Shown here: one piece after another, positions 39,708 through 50,270 of the stretch
How positions within the stretch are numbered: position 1 is the stretch's first letter
Layout: each line of letters starts with the position of its first letter
Assembly (NCBI RefSeq): GCF_022899245.1
Contig: NZ_JALJAZ010000001.1
Span: forward strand, 1,519,501 to 1,583,500
Direction: 5' to 3'
DNA length: 64,000 nt
Origin: Falsirhodobacter halotolerans
GTDB lineage: Bacteria; Pseudomonadota; Alphaproteobacteria; Rhodobacterales; Rhodobacteraceae
The notes under the pieces: generated by a model
What the model was told of the DNA's origin: nothing
The model's input: only the letters and a program-made list of their open reading frames with translations
The model's database searches: none
Program-made: the position numbers and the translations under genes

Positions 39708-41552
39708 ATGACGAAAAGCATGAAGCGCGGCAACAAGGCCATGAACGCCATCGTCTGGGCGCTGATGGCCATGCTCATCCTCAGCCTCGGCGGTTTCGGG
39801 GTCAGCAATTTCGGCACCACAACCGCCACGGTGGCGGAGGTGGGGGACGAAAAGATCGACTCCCAGACCTACGCCAACGCGCTTCAGCAGAACCTGCAAA
39901 GCATTTCGCAACAGACGGGTCAGGCCTTCACCCTGGCGCAGGCGCGCCAGTTCGGTCTGGACGCGCAGGTGCGCCAGCAACTCTTCACCTCCGCCGCCCT
40001 GCTGAACGAGGCCGACCGGATCGGCATTTCGGCCGGAGACGCCGCCGTGGCGAACGAGCTGCGCCAGTCGCAGGCCTTTTTCGGCGCGAACGGCCAATTC
40101 GACCGCAACACCTATGAACTCGTCCTGCGCCAGAACGGCCTGACCGCGTCGGATTACGAACAGGACCTGCGGGACGGCATCGCCCGGTCGCTGGTCATGG
40201 GTGCAGTCGGCGGCGGTTTCGTGGCGCCGGCGGCGGCGACGGACACGCTCTATGCCTATGTCGCGGAACGCCGCGCCGTCTCGGCCCTGCGCGTGACCCA
40301 GGACATGCTGGAAACCCCGCCCGCCGCCCCGACCGAGGATGACCTCCGCGCCTATTACGACGCCCACACCGACGCGTTCCAGTCGCCGGAAACCCGCACC
40401 GTGACCTATGCCGCGCTGCTGCCGGACGATCTGGCCCCCACCCTGCCCGTGGACGATGCGGCGCTTCAGGCGCTCTATGACCAGCGGATCGACGAATTCC
40501 AGCAGCCCGAGCGCCGTCTGGTCGAACGCCTTGTCTTTCCCGACCGCGCCACGGCCGAGGCCGCCCGGACCCGCATCGACGAGGGGGCCGCCTTCGAGGA
40601 TATCGTCGCCGAACGCGGTCTCGCGCTCGAAGACACCGATCTGGGCGACATGGCCGAAGCTGATCTGGGGGTGGCGGGCGCACCGATCTTCGCCTTGACC
40701 GAACCGGGCGTCGTGGGCCCGATCGACACAAATCTCGGCCCCGCGCTGTTCCGCATGAACGGCATCCTGTCCGCCCATGACGTGCCCTTGGCCGAGGTGC
40801 GCGACGATCTGGCCCGCGAATACCAGATCGACGCCGCCCGCCGTGCCATCGCCGACACCCGCGCGACGCTGGACGACGCGCTGGCCTCGGGCGATACCGT
40901 GGCCGATATCGGCGCGGCCAACCAGATGACGACCGGCACGGTCACCCTGCCCTCGGACGACCCGATCGCCGGGTATCCCGCCTTCCGCGATGCGGCAGCC
41001 GCGGCCCAGACGGGCGATTTCCCCGAACTGATCGATCTGGACGATGGCGGGTTGGTGATCCTGCAACTGGACGCGATCACCCCGCCCGCCACCATCCCCT
41101 TCGAGGACGCGCGCGCGGCGGTGGCCGCCGCCTTGCAGGCGGAGACGCTGCAAACCGCCCTGTCCGCCCGCGCCGAGGAGATCGCGACCGCCGTGACCGG
41201 CGGCGCCGCGCTGACCGATTTCGGCCCCGTCACCGAAACCCCCGCCGTGGCGCGCGAGGGCGTGGTGGACGGCGCGCCCCCCGCGGCCGTGCAGACCGCC
41301 TTCGCACAAGGCGAAGGTCAGGCGCAGGCCGTCACCACCCCCGACTGGGTGGGCGTGGTGCGGACCGACGGCATCACCGCCGCCGACACCCAGGGCGATG
41401 CGGCTGCGGCCCTGCGCGCGCAGATCGCCGCGCAGATCGAAGGTGCCATCGCGCAGGACGCCCAGCAGCTTTACACCCAATCGATCGCCAACGAGGCGGG
41501 CATCCAGATCAACCAGGCGGCCATCGACGCCGTGCACGCGCAAATTCCCTGA
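39708..41552 (+). CDS. PpiD-like periplasmic peptidyl-prolyl isomerase
   Basis: 614 residues. One N-terminal transmembrane anchor (NAIVWALMAMLILSLGGFGV), a SurA_N-type chaperone domain (QARQFGLDAQVRQQLFTSAALLNEADRIGI) and a parvulin-like domain near residues 250-360. The parvulin region is divergent, so isomerase activity is uncertain; the chaperone role for outer-membrane proteins is inferred from the family. It precedes trpE by 7 bases and may share its transcript. Confidence 0.87.
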   Translation: MTKSMKRGNKAMNAIVWALMAMLILSLGGFGVSNFGTTTATVAEVGDEKIDSQTYANALQQNLQSISQQTGQAFTLAQARQFGLDAQVRQQLFTSAALLNEADRIGISAGDAAVANELRQSQAFFGANGQFDRNTYELVLRQNGLTASDYEQDLRDGIARSLVMGAVGGGFVAPAAATDTLYAYVAERRAVSALRVTQDMLETPPAAPTEDDLRAYYDAHTDAFQSPETRTVTYAALLPDDLAPTLPVDDAALQALYDQRIDEFQQPERRLVERLVFPDRATAEAARTRIDEGAAFEDIVAERGLALEDTDLGDMAEADLGVAGAPIFALTEPGVVGPIDTNLGPALFRMNGILSAHDVPLAEVRDDLAREYQIDAARRAIADTRATLDDALASGDTVADIGAANQMTTGTVTLPSDDPIAGYPAFRDAAAAAQTGDFPELIDLDDGGLVILQLDAITPPATIPFEDARAAVAAALQAETLQTALSARAEEIATAVTGGAALTDFGPVTETPAVAREGVVDGAPPAAVQTAFAQGEGQAQAVTTPDWVGVVRTDGITAADTQGDAAAALRAQIAAQIEGAIAQDAQQLYTQSIANEAGIQINQAAIDAVHAQIP

Positions 41553-41559
41553 GGGCATC

Positions 41560-43065
41560 ATGAACATCACCCCCTCGTTCGCGGAGTTCGAAGCGCGGTA
41601 CGCCGAAGGCCGCAATCAGGTTCTCTATGCCCGGCTGGCGGCCGATCTGGACACCCCGGTGTCGCTGATGCTGAAACTGGCCGAGGCGCGGCCCGACACG
41701 TTCATCCTCGAATCCGTTACGGGGGGCGAGGTGCGGGGGCGGTATTCCGTCATCGGCATGAAGCCCGACCTGATCTGGCGCTGCGACGGGGATACGGTGT
41801 CGATCAACCGCGACGCGCGGGTGGATGCCGAGGCGTTCCACCCCGACCCCGCACCGCCGCTGAACAGCCTGCGCGCGCTGATCGCGGAAAGCCGCATCGA
41901 CATGCCCGAAGGCCTGCCCCCCATCGCGGCGGGGCTGTTCGGCTATCTCGGGTACGACATGATCCGGTTGGTGGAGCGTTTGCCCGAGGCCAAGCCCGAC
42001 ACGATCGGCGCGCCCGATGCCGTGTTGCTGCGCCCCTCGGTCGTGGCCGTGCTGGACGGCGTGAAGGGCGATGTGACGGTGGTCGCCCCGGTCTGGGCCG
42101 CCTCCGGCCTGTCGGCCCGCGCCGCCTATGCCCAGGCGGCGGAACGGGTGATGGACGCCCTACGCGATCTGGACCGCACACCCACCATTCCCCACGCACT
42201 GGGGGCCGCCGCCCCGCAGGGGGAGGCCACGTCGAACTTCACCCGCGACGGGTTCAAGCAGGCGGTGGAGGCGGCCAAGGATTACATCCGCGCGGGTGAC
42301 ATCTTCCAGGTCGTCCCCTCGCAGCGGTTCTCCCAACCCTTCACCCTGCCGCCCTTTGCCCTGTATCGCAGTTTGCGGCGCACGAACCCGTCGCCGTTCA
42401 TGTTCTTCTTCAACCACGGCACCTTCCAGATCATCGGCGCCAGCCCCGAAATCCTCGTCCGCCTGCGCGACGGCGAGGTGACGATCCGCCCCGTCGCCGG
42501 AACCCGCAAACGCGGGGCCGATGCGGTCGAGGATCAGGCGCTGGCCGACGACCTGCTGGCCGACCAGAAGGAGCGGGCCGAACATCTGATGCTGCTGGAT
42601 CTGGGCCGCAACGATGTGGGCCGGGTGGCCCGGATCGGCACCGTGAAGCCGACCGAGACGTTCATCATCGAACGCTACAGCCATGTGATGCACATCGTGT
42701 CGAACGTGGTCGGCGAATTGGCCGAGGGGGAGGATGCTTTGTCGGCCCTCTTGGCCGGTCTGCCGGCGGGCACCGTGTCGGGCGCGCCCAAGGTTCGCGC
42801 GATGGAAATCATCAACGAGCTGGAGCCGAACAAGCGCGGCGTCTATGGCGGCGGCGTCGGGTATTTTGCCGCGAATGGCGAGATGGATTTCTGCATCGCG
42901 CTGCGCACCGCCGTGCTGAAGGACCAGATGCTGCACATCCAGTCCGGCGCGGGCATCGTCTATGACAGCGATCCCGACAGCGAATACGAGGAAACCGTCA
43001 ACAAGGCTCAGGCGCTGCGCCGGGCGGCGGCGGATGCCGGTTTGTTCGACACAGGCAACCGTTAA
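41560..43065 (+). CDS. trpE: Anthranilate synthase component I
   Basis: 501 residues. The chorismate-binding core has PVAGTRKRG, LLDLGRNDVGRVA and SGAPKVRAMEIINELEP. The N-terminal LESVTGGEVRGRYSVIG region resembles the Trp feedback site. It makes anthranilate with TrpG. Its stop overlaps the convergent deacetylase-like gene by 4 bases; trpG follows beyond that gene. Confidence 0.96.
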   Translation: MNITPSFAEFEARYAEGRNQVLYARLAADLDTPVSLMLKLAEARPDTFILESVTGGEVRGRYSVIGMKPDLIWRCDGDTVSINRDARVDAEAFHPDPAPPLNSLRALIAESRIDMPEGLPPIAAGLFGYLGYDMIRLVERLPEAKPDTIGAPDAVLLRPSVVAVLDGVKGDVTVVAPVWAASGLSARAAYAQAAERVMDALRDLDRTPTIPHALGAAAPQGEATSNFTRDGFKQAVEAAKDYIRAGDIFQVVPSQRFSQPFTLPPFALYRSLRRTNPSPFMFFFNHGTFQIIGASPEILVRLRDGEVTIRPVAGTRKRGADAVEDQALADDLLADQKERAEHLMLLDLGRNDVGRVARIGTVKPTETFIIERYSHVMHIVSNVVGELAEGEDALSALLAGLPAGTVSGAPKVRAMEIINELEPNKRGVYGGGVGYFAANGEMDFCIALRTAVLKDQMLHIQSGAGIVYDSDPDSEYEETVNKAQALRRAAADAGLFDTGNR

Positions 43066-43838
43066 CGCAGCACCGCGCTGACCGGGGCCAGAACCACACC
43101 CTGCGCCCCGGCCGAGGCGGCGAACCGCTCCAACGCGGCCACCGTCTCGTCGCGCACATCGCCCACGACGACGGCGCGCCCATCGCGCAAGGCGACCGCC
43201 GCCGCCGCATCCAGCGCCGCAACGATCTGGTCCGCCGTTTCGCCCTGACCGTCCAGAACGGCGGTGATCGCGGCCTGGGGGACGTCCCGTTCCATGGGCC
43301 GCCAGGTGATCAGACCTCGCCCTTCGGCCTGCATCGGGGGGGCAAGATCCAGCGGGCCCACACGCGCCTCCATCCCGGCCACGGCTTCGGGAAGGCGCGG
43401 GTCGTCCACCGCCCCCAGGACCATCAGCACCTCCTGCCCGCCGTCACGCCGCGCCTGCGCCAACGCGGCCGCGTCCGCCACGCGCGGCGGAATGGCGAAG
43501 GACACCGGGAAGGGCAGGTTGACCGGCCGATCCCCCAGAGGCCCCGTGTCGATCAGGATGATCGACAGCATCGGGCGGCCTTCGGGATTCGCGAACGGAC
43601 GGGCATAGAGATCCAGCGCGCGCGGACGGTCCGCCACCCCCCCGGCCACCGGCGCCGGTTGGTCCCCCGGCATCGTCGGCGCCGCGCCCGCGGGCGGCAC
43701 GGTTCCCGCGCCGGGGGCCTGAACGGGAACCTCGGGCGCGGGGCCCGTCACCGGCGGCAGGCTGCGCGACAGCAGGGCCAGCCCCGCCACACCCAGTATC
43801 GCCCCGCAGACAAAGCCAGACACCAGCCGCGCACCCAT
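43062..43838 (-). CDS. Divergent polysaccharide deacetylase family protein (YibQ-like)
   Basis: 258 residues from 43838, which has AAGGGA 7 bases upstream. An N-terminal anchor is followed by a Pro/Ala-rich linker (about 30-75) and a domain with LSIILIDTGPLGDRPVNLPFPVSFAIPP and DGRAVVVGDVRDETV, as in the divergent deacetylase (YibQ/DUF610) family. Catalytic metal ligands of true deacetylases are not evident, so enzymatic activity is doubtful. It sits antisense between trpE and trpG. Confidence 0.78.
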   Translation of the reverse strand: MGARLVSGFVCGAILGVAGLALLSRSLPPVTGPAPEVPVQAPGAGTVPPAGAAPTMPGDQPAPVAGGVADRPRALDLYARPFANPEGRPMLSIILIDTGPLGDRPVNLPFPVSFAIPPRVADAAALAQARRDGGQEVLMVLGAVDDPRLPEAVAGMEARVGPLDLAPPMQAEGRGLITWRPMERDVPQAAITAVLDGQGETADQIVAALDAAAAVALRDGRAVVVGDVRDETVAALERFAASAGAQGVVLAPVSAVLR

Positions 43839-43935
43839 CCGATTTCCCTTCCGCTCTTGACGCCCCACCGCGCCCGGGGCCATGTATAGCCCGACCGCCG
43901 CGGCGGTTCACCCCCCTAACGACGGTCCCGCCCGC

Positions 43936-44523
43936 ATGCTGCTGCTCATCGACAATTACGACAGTTTCACCTATAACCTCGTGCATTATTTCGGGGAATT
44001 GGGGGCCGATGTCGTTGTGAAACGCAACGATGCGCTGGATGTGCAGGCGGCCATGGCGCTGAACCCCGCCGCCATCGTGCTGTCGCCCGGCCCCTGCGAT
44101 CCGTCGCAGGCCGGTATCTGTCTGGCCCTGACCGAAGCCGCCGCCGAAACCCGCACCCCGTTGCTGGGCGTCTGTCTGGGCCATCAGACCATCGGTCAAG
44201 CCTTCGGCGGCAAGGTCGTGCGCTGCCATGAGATCGTGCACGGCAAGATGGGGCAGATGCATCACGAAGGCCACGGGGTCTTTGCCGGCCTGCCCACCCC
44301 GTTCGAGGCGACTCGCTATCACTCGCTGGTCGTGGACCGCGCCACCCTGCCCGACGCGTTGGAGGTGACGGCGTGGCTTGAGGATGGCACGATCATGGGC
44401 CTGCGCCACCGCGACCTGCCGATCGAGGGGGTGCAGTTCCATCCCGAAAGCATCGCCTCGCAGCACGGACACCGGATGCTGCGGACTTTTCTTGCCACCG
44501 CGAACGTCCCGCTGACGGCATGA
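43936..44523 (+). CDS. trpG: Anthranilate synthase component II (glutamine amidotransferase)
   Basis: 195 residues. Class I amidotransferase: [17 protein letters not shown], nucleophile Cys in [15 protein letters not shown], and [10 protein letters not shown] with the catalytic His and Glu. It supplies ammonia to TrpE. The start at 43936 fits the family; no clear SD is seen. It is coupled to trpD by ATGA. Confidence 0.95.
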   Translation: MLLLIDNYDSFTYNLVHYFGELGADVVVKRNDALDVQAAMALNPAAIVLSPGPCDPSQAGICLALTEAAAETRTPLLGVCLGHQTIGQAFGGKVVRCHEIVHGKMGQMHHEGHGVFAGLPTPFEATRYHSLVVDRATLPDALEVTAWLEDGTIMGLRHRDLPIEGVQFHPESIASQHGHRMLRTFLATANVPLTA

Positions 44524-45551
44524 GCGCGCTGAAACCCCTGATCGGCCTGGCTGCGGAACGCCCGCTGACCGAAACCGAGGCCCGCACCGCCTTTGCCGCC
44601 CTGTTCGAGGGCGAGGCGACGCCCGCCCAGATCGGCGGCTTTCTGATGGCCCTGCGCACACGGGGCGAGACGGTGGACGAATACGCCGCCGCCGCCGCCG
44701 AGATGCGCGCCCGCTGCGTGCCCGTTCGCGCGCCCGACGGCGCGATCGACATCGTGGGCACCGGCGGCGACGGCAAGGGCACGCTCAACATCTCCACCGC
44801 GACGGCGTTCGTCGTGGCGGGCGCGGGCGTGCCGGTGGCCAAGCACGGCAACCGCAACCTGTCGTCGAAATCCGGCGCCTCGGATGCCCTGACGTCGCTG
44901 GGCCTGAACGTGATGGTCGGCCCGGATGTGGTGGAACGGTGTTTTCATGCGGCGAATATCGGCTTCATGATGGCCCCGATGCACCACCCCGCCACCCGCC
45001 ATGTGATGCCGGTCCGGGTGGAACTGGGCACGCGGACGTTGTTCAACATTCTGGGGCCGCTGACCAATCCGGCGGGGGTGCGGCGTCAGTTGACGGGCGC
45101 CTATTCCCCCGCCCTGATCCGCCCCATGGCCGAGGTTCTGCACAAGCTTGGGTCCGAGAAGGCGTGGCTGGTCCATGGCGGCGACGGCACGGACGAGCTG
45201 GCGATCTCTGCCCCCTCCCGTGTGGCTGCGCTGGAACATGGCGTGGTGCGGGAGTTCGAGATCACACCCGAGGAGGCGGGCCTGCCCCGCCATCCGTTCG
45301 AGGCGATCATCGGCGGCACGCCGGATGCGAACGCGGCGGCATTGCGGGCGGTGTTGGACGGCGCGCCGGGGGCCTATCGCGATGCGGTCCTTTACAATGC
45401 CGCGGCGGCCTTGCTGGTGGCCGACCATGTGACGACCCTTCCCGAAGGGGTCGAACTGGCCCGCCACAGCATCGACAGCGGGGCCGCGCGAACCGCGCTG
45501 GCCGCGCTGGTGACAGAGACGAACGCCCAAACGAACGGGGACATGGGATGA
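44520..45551 (+). CDS. trpD: Anthranilate phosphoribosyltransferase
   Basis: 343 residues. [19 protein letters not shown] and [16 protein letters not shown] form the PRPP and anthranilate sites. It adds ribose-5-phosphate to anthranilate. ATGA overlaps with trpG and trpC on either side. Confidence 0.96.
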   Translation: MSALKPLIGLAAERPLTETEARTAFAALFEGEATPAQIGGFLMALRTRGETVDEYAAAAAEMRARCVPVRAPDGAIDIVGTGGDGKGTLNISTATAFVVAGAGVPVAKHGNRNLSSKSGASDALTSLGLNVMVGPDVVERCFHAANIGFMMAPMHHPATRHVMPVRVELGTRTLFNILGPLTNPAGVRRQLTGAYSPALIRPMAEVLHKLGSEKAWLVHGGDGTDELAISAPSRVAALEHGVVREFEITPEEAGLPRHPFEAIIGGTPDANAAALRAVLDGAPGAYRDAVLYNAAAALLVADHVTTLPEGVELARHSIDSGAARTALAALVTETNAQTNGDMG

Positions 45552-46327
45552 CCATTCTGGACCGCATCAAAGCCTATAAGCTGGAGCATGTGGCGGCCTG
45601 CAAGACCGCCCGCCCGCTGGCCGAGGTGGAGGCCGCCGCAAAGGAGGCCGACGCCCCGCGCGAATTTTATCGCGCGCTGGCGAACGCCCCCCGCCAAGGC
45701 CTGATTGCCGAGATCAAGAAGGCCAGCCCGTCCAAGGGTCTTATCCGCCCCGATTTCGATCCGCCCGCCCTCGCCCGCGCCTATGAGGCGGGGGGGGCGC
45801 ATTGCCTGTCGATCCTCACGGACGGGCCAAGCTTTCAGGGCGCGGATGCGTTCCTGACGGCGGCGCGGGCCGCCGTGTCGCTGCCCTGCCTGCGCAAGGA
45901 CTTCCTTTACGACACCTATCAGGTGGCCGAGGCGCGGGCCTTGGGCGCGGATTGCATCCTGATCATCATGGCCTCCGTTTCGGACATGCAGGCGGCGGAT
46001 CTGGAAGACGCCGCCCGGCACTGGGGCATGGATGTGCTGATCGAGGTGCATGACCGGCCCGAACTGGATCGCGCCCTGCACCTGAACAGCCCGATGATCG
46101 GCATAAACAACCGCAATCTCAAGACCTTCGAAGTTACTCTTGATACAACGCGCGAACTTTCGCGCCATGTGCCGGGGGATCGGATGATCGTGTCGGAAAG
46201 CGGACTTCATACCCCTGCGGATCTGGAGGCGATGGCGGAGGTGGGGGCGAAAGCCTTCCTGATCGGCGAAAGCCTGATGCGGCAGGACGACGTGACCGCC
46301 GCCACCCGAACGTTGATGGAGGCGTGA
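45548..46327 (+). CDS. trpC: Indole-3-glycerol-phosphate synthase
   Basis: 259 residues. The TIM-barrel enzyme has [24 protein letters not shown] and [12 protein letters not shown]. It closes the indole ring. ATG overlaps the trpD stop; the stop is shared with the moaC start (TGATG). Confidence 0.96.
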   Translation: MTILDRIKAYKLEHVAACKTARPLAEVEAAAKEADAPREFYRALANAPRQGLIAEIKKASPSKGLIRPDFDPPALARAYEAGGAHCLSILTDGPSFQGADAFLTAARAAVSLPCLRKDFLYDTYQVAEARALGADCILIIMASVSDMQAADLEDAARHWGMDVLIEVHDRPELDRALHLNSPMIGINNRNLKTFEVTLDTTRELSRHVPGDRMIVSESGLHTPADLEAMAEVGAKAFLIGESLMRQDDVTAATRTLMEA

Positions 46328-46797
46328 TGCTGACCCATTTCGACGGCAAGGGCGATGCGCATATGGTCGATGTCTCGGCCAAGCCTGCGACGGCGCGGCT
46401 GGCCACGGCCGAAGGCTTCGTCCGCATGACACCCGCGACACTGGCGTTGATCACCGAAGGTCAAGCAAAGAAGGGCGACGTTCTGGGCGTGGCGCGGTTG
46501 GCCGGGATCATGGGGGCCAAGCGCACCGCCGATCTGATCCCGCTGTGCCATCCGCTGCCGATCACCAAGGTGACGATGGACCTGATCCCCGACCCCGCAC
46601 TGCCCGGCATCCGCATCACCGCCATGGTCGGCACCACCGGCCAGACGGGGGTGGAGATGGAGGCGCTGACCGCCGTTTCGGTCGCCGCGCTGACCATCTA
46701 TGATATGCTGAAGGCGGCGGAGCGGGGGATGGAGATCGGCGCGATCCGCGTCACGATGAAGGAGGGTGGCGCCTCGGGCCGCTATGACGCGCCATGA
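46327..46797 (+). CDS. moaC: Cyclic pyranopterin monophosphate synthase
   Basis: 156 residues. [13 protein letters not shown] and [21 protein letters not shown] are the MoaC active-site segments; KEGGASGRY closes the protein. It forms cyclic pyranopterin in molybdenum cofactor synthesis. The ATG at 46327 overlaps the trpC stop; a GTG three bases earlier is also possible. Confidence 0.96.
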   Translation: MLTHFDGKGDAHMVDVSAKPATARLATAEGFVRMTPATLALITEGQAKKGDVLGVARLAGIMGAKRTADLIPLCHPLPITKVTMDLIPDPALPGIRITAMVGTTGQTGVEMEALTAVSVAALTIYDMLKAAERGMEIGAIRVTMKEGGASGRYDAP

Positions 46798-47948
46798 TCC
46801 CGGTCGATCAGGCGCAGGCGATGGTGCTGGACATGGCCCGCCCGATGGGGACCGAGGTCGTGCCGCTGCATCGGGCCAGCGGGCGCCTTCTGGCGGTGGC
46901 GGTGGCGGCGCGGCGCGACCAGCCGCCCTTCGACGCCTCGGCCATGGATGGCTATGCCGTGGGGGGCGACCCAGAGATCGGCGCGGTTCTGCCGGTGATC
47001 GGGGAATCCCGCGCCGGGGCCGCGTTTCATGGTGATCTGACGGGGGCGATCCGCATCTCCACCGGGGCGCCGGTGCCGGCGCAGGCGACGCGCGTCATCA
47101 TGCAGGAACACGTTCGCCGCGACGGGGATACGATCACGATCACCGAACTGTCCGAAGGCCGCCACATCCGCGCGCAGGGGCAGGATTTCCGCGCGGGCCA
47201 AACCTTCGCCCCCCGCCGCCTGCGCCCCGCCGATATCGGCCTTCTGGCCGCCATGGACGTGGCAGAGGTGTCGGTGTTTCGCCGCCCCGACATCGCCATC
47301 ATCTCCACCGGGGATGAGCTTGCGGCCCCCGGCAGCCCGATGCGGGACGACCAGATCCCGGCCTCCAACGCGTTCACGCTGCAGGCGATGATCGAGGAGG
47401 CCGGAGCCACGGCCCGCGTCCTGCCGATCGCAACCGACGATGCCGACACCCTGCGCGCGGTCTTTGCGCTGGCGAAGGGGGCGGATGTGGTGGTGACCAT
47501 CGGCGGCGCGTCGGTGGGCGATCACGACCTGGTCGGCCCCATCGCGCGGGAATTGGGGATGGACCTCTCGTTCCACAAGATCGCCATGCGCCCCGGCAAG
47601 CCGCTGATGGCGGGGCGCATGGGCGACGGGGTGATGCTGGGGCTGCCCGGCAATCCCGTCTCCAGCTTCGTCTGCGCCCAGATTTTCCTGCTGCCGCTGA
47701 TCCGCGCGATGACGGGGCAAACGGCCCTGCCCGACGTGCAATCGGCGCGCTTGGCAGCGGAGGTGCCCGCAAACGGCCCCCGCACCCATTTCATGCGCGG
47801 GCGGCTGGACGCGGGGGGCCTTGTGCCCTTTTCGGAACAGGACAGTTCGCTGATGCTGCGCCTGACCGAGGCGAACGTGCTGCTGATCCGCCCGCCGAAC
47901 GACCCCGCCCGCCCTGCGGGGGACGAGGTGTCGGTTCTGCCGATCTGA
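46794..47948 (+). CDS. moeA: Molybdopterin molybdotransferase
   Basis: 384 residues. It has [24 protein letters not shown] and [11 protein letters not shown] with [13 protein letters not shown] and GLPGNPVSS. It inserts molybdate into molybdopterin. Last gene of the trpGDC-moaC-moeA run, overlapping moaC by 4 bases. In several Rhodobacteraceae lexA follows moeA, as I recall; here a convergent peptidase gene follows one base later. Confidence 0.95.
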   Translation: MIPVDQAQAMVLDMARPMGTEVVPLHRASGRLLAVAVAARRDQPPFDASAMDGYAVGGDPEIGAVLPVIGESRAGAAFHGDLTGAIRISTGAPVPAQATRVIMQEHVRRDGDTITITELSEGRHIRAQGQDFRAGQTFAPRRLRPADIGLLAAMDVAEVSVFRRPDIAIISTGDELAAPGSPMRDDQIPASNAFTLQAMIEEAGATARVLPIATDDADTLRAVFALAKGADVVVTIGGASVGDHDLVGPIARELGMDLSFHKIAMRPGKPLMAGRMGDGVMLGLPGNPVSSFVCAQIFLLPLIRAMTGQTALPDVQSARLAAEVPANGPRTHFMRGRLDAGGLVPFSEQDSSLMLRLTEANVLLIRPPNDPARPAGDEVSVLPI

Positions 47949-48662
47949 TTACCGGCCCATCGCCGCCGCCTGACGGCGGACCACGGCGATGCGGTCGGAG
48001 TTGGCCGGGTGGCTGCCCAGGAAGCGGTCGCCGGGATCGGGCAGGCGCTGGAAGAACCCAAGGCCCCGCACCGGGTCATAGCCGGCGCGAATGGCAATCT
48101 CGGCCCCCAGACGGTCGGCCTCCAGCTCATGGTTCTTGGAATAGACGCGGCCCCCCAGCCCCGCCCCCACATCCGTCAGCGCGCTGGGGTCCAGACCGCC
48201 GATCTGCGCCACGAGCCCCCCCAGAATCGCCCCGGCCGCCGCGCTTTGCGACTGGCGGTCCAGATGGCCGAGGATGTGGTGCGCCGCCTCATGCCCCAGC
48301 ACGAAGGCCAGTTCGTCGGCATTGCGCGCGTCGTTCACCAGCGCCGTGGTGAAACGGATGATCGGACGCCCCTGCGCGTCGCGCGATTGATAGGCGTTGG
48401 CGATATTGCCCTGCGTCCGGTCGATGGAGATGGCGAAATCGCAATTCGCCCCGCGGGTGCGTTCGCGGCAGATCTGCTCGGCCACCGGCTCCACCCGTGC
48501 GCGGGCGGTGTTGAAGGCGGCCTGCGCCGCCGCCGGGCTCAGCTTGGCTCCCGCCTCGACCTGCGGCAGCGGCGCCAAAGGTGGGCCGGTATCCGGCGGC
48601 GGCAGGGGTTCGCACGCGGCCAGGGCCGCCATCGCCAGCAGTGCCGCACCAATTCGTCGCAT
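47949..48662 (-). CDS. M48 family metallopeptidase, lipoprotein
   Basis: 237 residues. The lipobox LAAC puts the lipidated Cys at residue 17. A Pro-rich linker is followed by the M48 domain with His124-EAA-His128 and the third-ligand region NHELEADRLGAEIA. It is probably a periplasmic protease in envelope quality control (BepA/LoiP-like). The ATG at 48662 has GGAGG 6 bases upstream; the ATG at 48686 lies in front of that site. Confidence 0.9.
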   Translation of the reverse strand: MRRIGAALLAMAALAACEPLPPPDTGPPLAPLPQVEAGAKLSPAAAQAAFNTARARVEPVAEQICRERTRGANCDFAISIDRTQGNIANAYQSRDAQGRPIIRFTTALVNDARNADELAFVLGHEAAHHILGHLDRQSQSAAAGAILGGLVAQIGGLDPSALTDVGAGLGGRVYSKNHELEADRLGAEIAIRAGYDPVRGLGFFQRLPDPGDRFLGSHPANSDRIAVVRRQAAAMGR

Positions 48663-48764
48663 TCGTCCCTCCGTCGGTCGTGCCATTCGGGGTATATAAG
48701 CGCATTGTGCCCGTTCGCCCATATTCCTGTGGCGTGATCGGCGTGCATTCCTTAACGTGATGGA

Positions 48765-49001
48765 ATGTTCACCATCGAGCACACCTTCGACGCGACCGTG
48801 ATCACCTTGGTGGATGAAGGGGCGCGCGTCCTGCAGGAGGATGTGGGCATTCACGCGTTCGAGGATCAGGTGACCATCGAACAGGTGGACGCCCTGACGA
48901 ACGAGGTCATGCGCATCACCTTGTCGCTGACGCAGGTTCGGGATCTGGCGGCGGCGTTGAACCTGCCCGAAGGGTCCTATCGCCGGGCCGCGAAGACGTG
49001 A
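48765..49001 (+). CDS. Small conserved protein of unknown function
   Basis: 78 residues, acidic. FTIEHTFDATVITLVDEGARVLQEDV is followed by DQVTIEQVDALTNEVMRITLSLTQVRDLAAALNLPEGSYR. It has no signal peptide and no recognised domain; I believe similar proteins exist in Rhodobacteraceae, without a function. TGGA is the only weak ribosome site. Confidence 0.65.
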   Translation: MFTIEHTFDATVITLVDEGARVLQEDVGIHAFEDQVTIEQVDALTNEVMRITLSLTQVRDLAAALNLPEGSYRRAAKT

Positions 49002-49037
49002 ATTGCACGGCCCCTTCGGCGGGGGTATGAGCGCGCG

Positions 49038-49655
49038 ATGAAATGGATCCTTGTCCTCCTCGCCCTGATGATTCCCTCTGCCGTCCTGGCGGGAACGGAA
49101 AGCTGCGCGACCTCGGTCGGGGGGCAGCGGATCAATCTGTTCTATGAGGCGGATGACAGCCAGCTTGCCGCCAACCGCACCCGGCGCGAGGCGTGGCTGG
49201 GCGGTTGGGGCGCGGTGGACTGCCCCGGCTATGTCACGCTGCGCTATCTTACGCCCGATCTGGATGACGACCAGCGTCAAGCCTTCTGCCTGCAATGGGA
49301 CGATCGGGCCAAGACCTATTCCGGGTATTCCGAAGGGGCGCGGGACGCCTGGCTGCAATGCCGCGCGCCGCGCCGGACGTTTTGCGAACGGGTCAACACC
49401 TCCACCCAGACGGCGATGGCGATTGCCGGGTTGGGCGATGCGCCCGAAGGCACGGCGGGGGTCGTGAACGGGGTGCAGACGGTGACCCGGCCGGGCGGTG
49501 CGGTCGTCCTGTCCGGCGCAGGGGCGGCGGTGCAGCAGACCATCGCCTCCACCAGCGCGACGGCCGGGGCGGCATTGGCCACACCCATCGGGTTGGCGGC
49601 CGCAGCCGTGTCGGTCGTGGCCGTGGGCGGCGCGGTCTACTTGTGCAGCGAGTGA
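49038..49655 (+). CDS. Secreted or membrane-anchored protein of unknown function
   Basis: 205 residues. The signal peptide is MKWILVLLALMIPSAVLAG, then a Cys-containing domain (four to five Cys before residue 120) and a Gly/Ala/Thr-rich C-terminal third (ASTSATAGAALATPIGLAAAAVSVVAVGGAVYL) that could form a membrane helix. No family is recognised. Confidence 0.6.
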   Translation: MKWILVLLALMIPSAVLAGTESCATSVGGQRINLFYEADDSQLAANRTRREAWLGGWGAVDCPGYVTLRYLTPDLDDDQRQAFCLQWDDRAKTYSGYSEGARDAWLQCRAPRRTFCERVNTSTQTAMAIAGLGDAPEGTAGVVNGVQTVTRPGGAVVLSGAGAAVQQTIASTSATAGAALATPIGLAAAAVSVVAVGGAVYLCSE

Positions 49656-49706
49656 CTTGACCCCGCGGGGGTCCGCCCTCATTCCTGTCGGGCAAAGGAG
49701 ATGCCG

Positions 49707-50270
49707 ATGCCCGTTCCAAATCCCGCCGTCACCGAATTCCTGATGAGCCGCCGGTCGCGCCCCGCCAAGACGCTGGCCGCCCCCGTGCCCACGCGGGAGG
49801 ATCTGGGCCCGATCCTGACCGCCGCCGCCCGCACCCCCGATCATGGCATGTTGCAGCCGTGGCGGTTCATCGTGCTTCCCCCCGCCGCCATGCCCCGCAT
49901 CGCCGATCTGGCGGAATCTTTCGGCACGGATGACACGTCCCGCAAGAAGGGCCGCAAGCAGTTTGAATTGGGGACCTTGGCCGTCGCGGTCATCGCAAGC
50001 CCCAAACCGTCGGACAAGATCCCGCAGATGGAACAGATCCTGTCTGCCGGGGCCGTCTGCCTCGCGCTGCTGAACGCCGCGCAGGCGGCGGGCTGGGGGG
50101 CGAACTGGCTGACGGGCTGGGTGTCGCATCATGCGGCGTTCGGCGCGGCCTTCGGGTTGACGGAAGGGGAGTTCATCGCGGGCTTCATCCACATCGGCAC
50201 GGAAACGATGGAACCTGCCGACCGCCCGCGCCCTGACATCGATGCCCTGACCACCTGGATCGGCGCATGA
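49707..50270 (+). CDS. Nitroreductase family FMN oxidoreductase
   Basis: 187 residues. An RRSRP-type FMN phosphate site near the N-terminus, TPDHGMLQPWRFIVL, and ALLNAAQAAGWGANWLTGW are typical of the small YdjA-type nitroreductases. The substrate is unknown. The second ATG (49707) has AAAGGAG at correct spacing. It overlaps the EI24 gene by 4 bases. Confidence 0.9.
   Translation: MPVPNPAVTEFLMSRRSRPAKTLAAPVPTREDLGPILTAAARTPDHGMLQPWRFIVLPPAAMPRIADLAESFGTDDTSRKKGRKQFELGTLAVAVIASPKPSDKIPQMEQILSAGAVCLALLNAAQAAGWGANWLTGWVSHHAAFGAAFGLTEGEFIAGFIHIGTETMEPADRPRPDIDALTTWIGA

Noticed and set aside
41398-41560. N-terminal extension of trpE
   Set aside because: The extra 54 codons are Arg/Ser/Pro-rich shadow of the PpiD gene end; the family start is at 41560.
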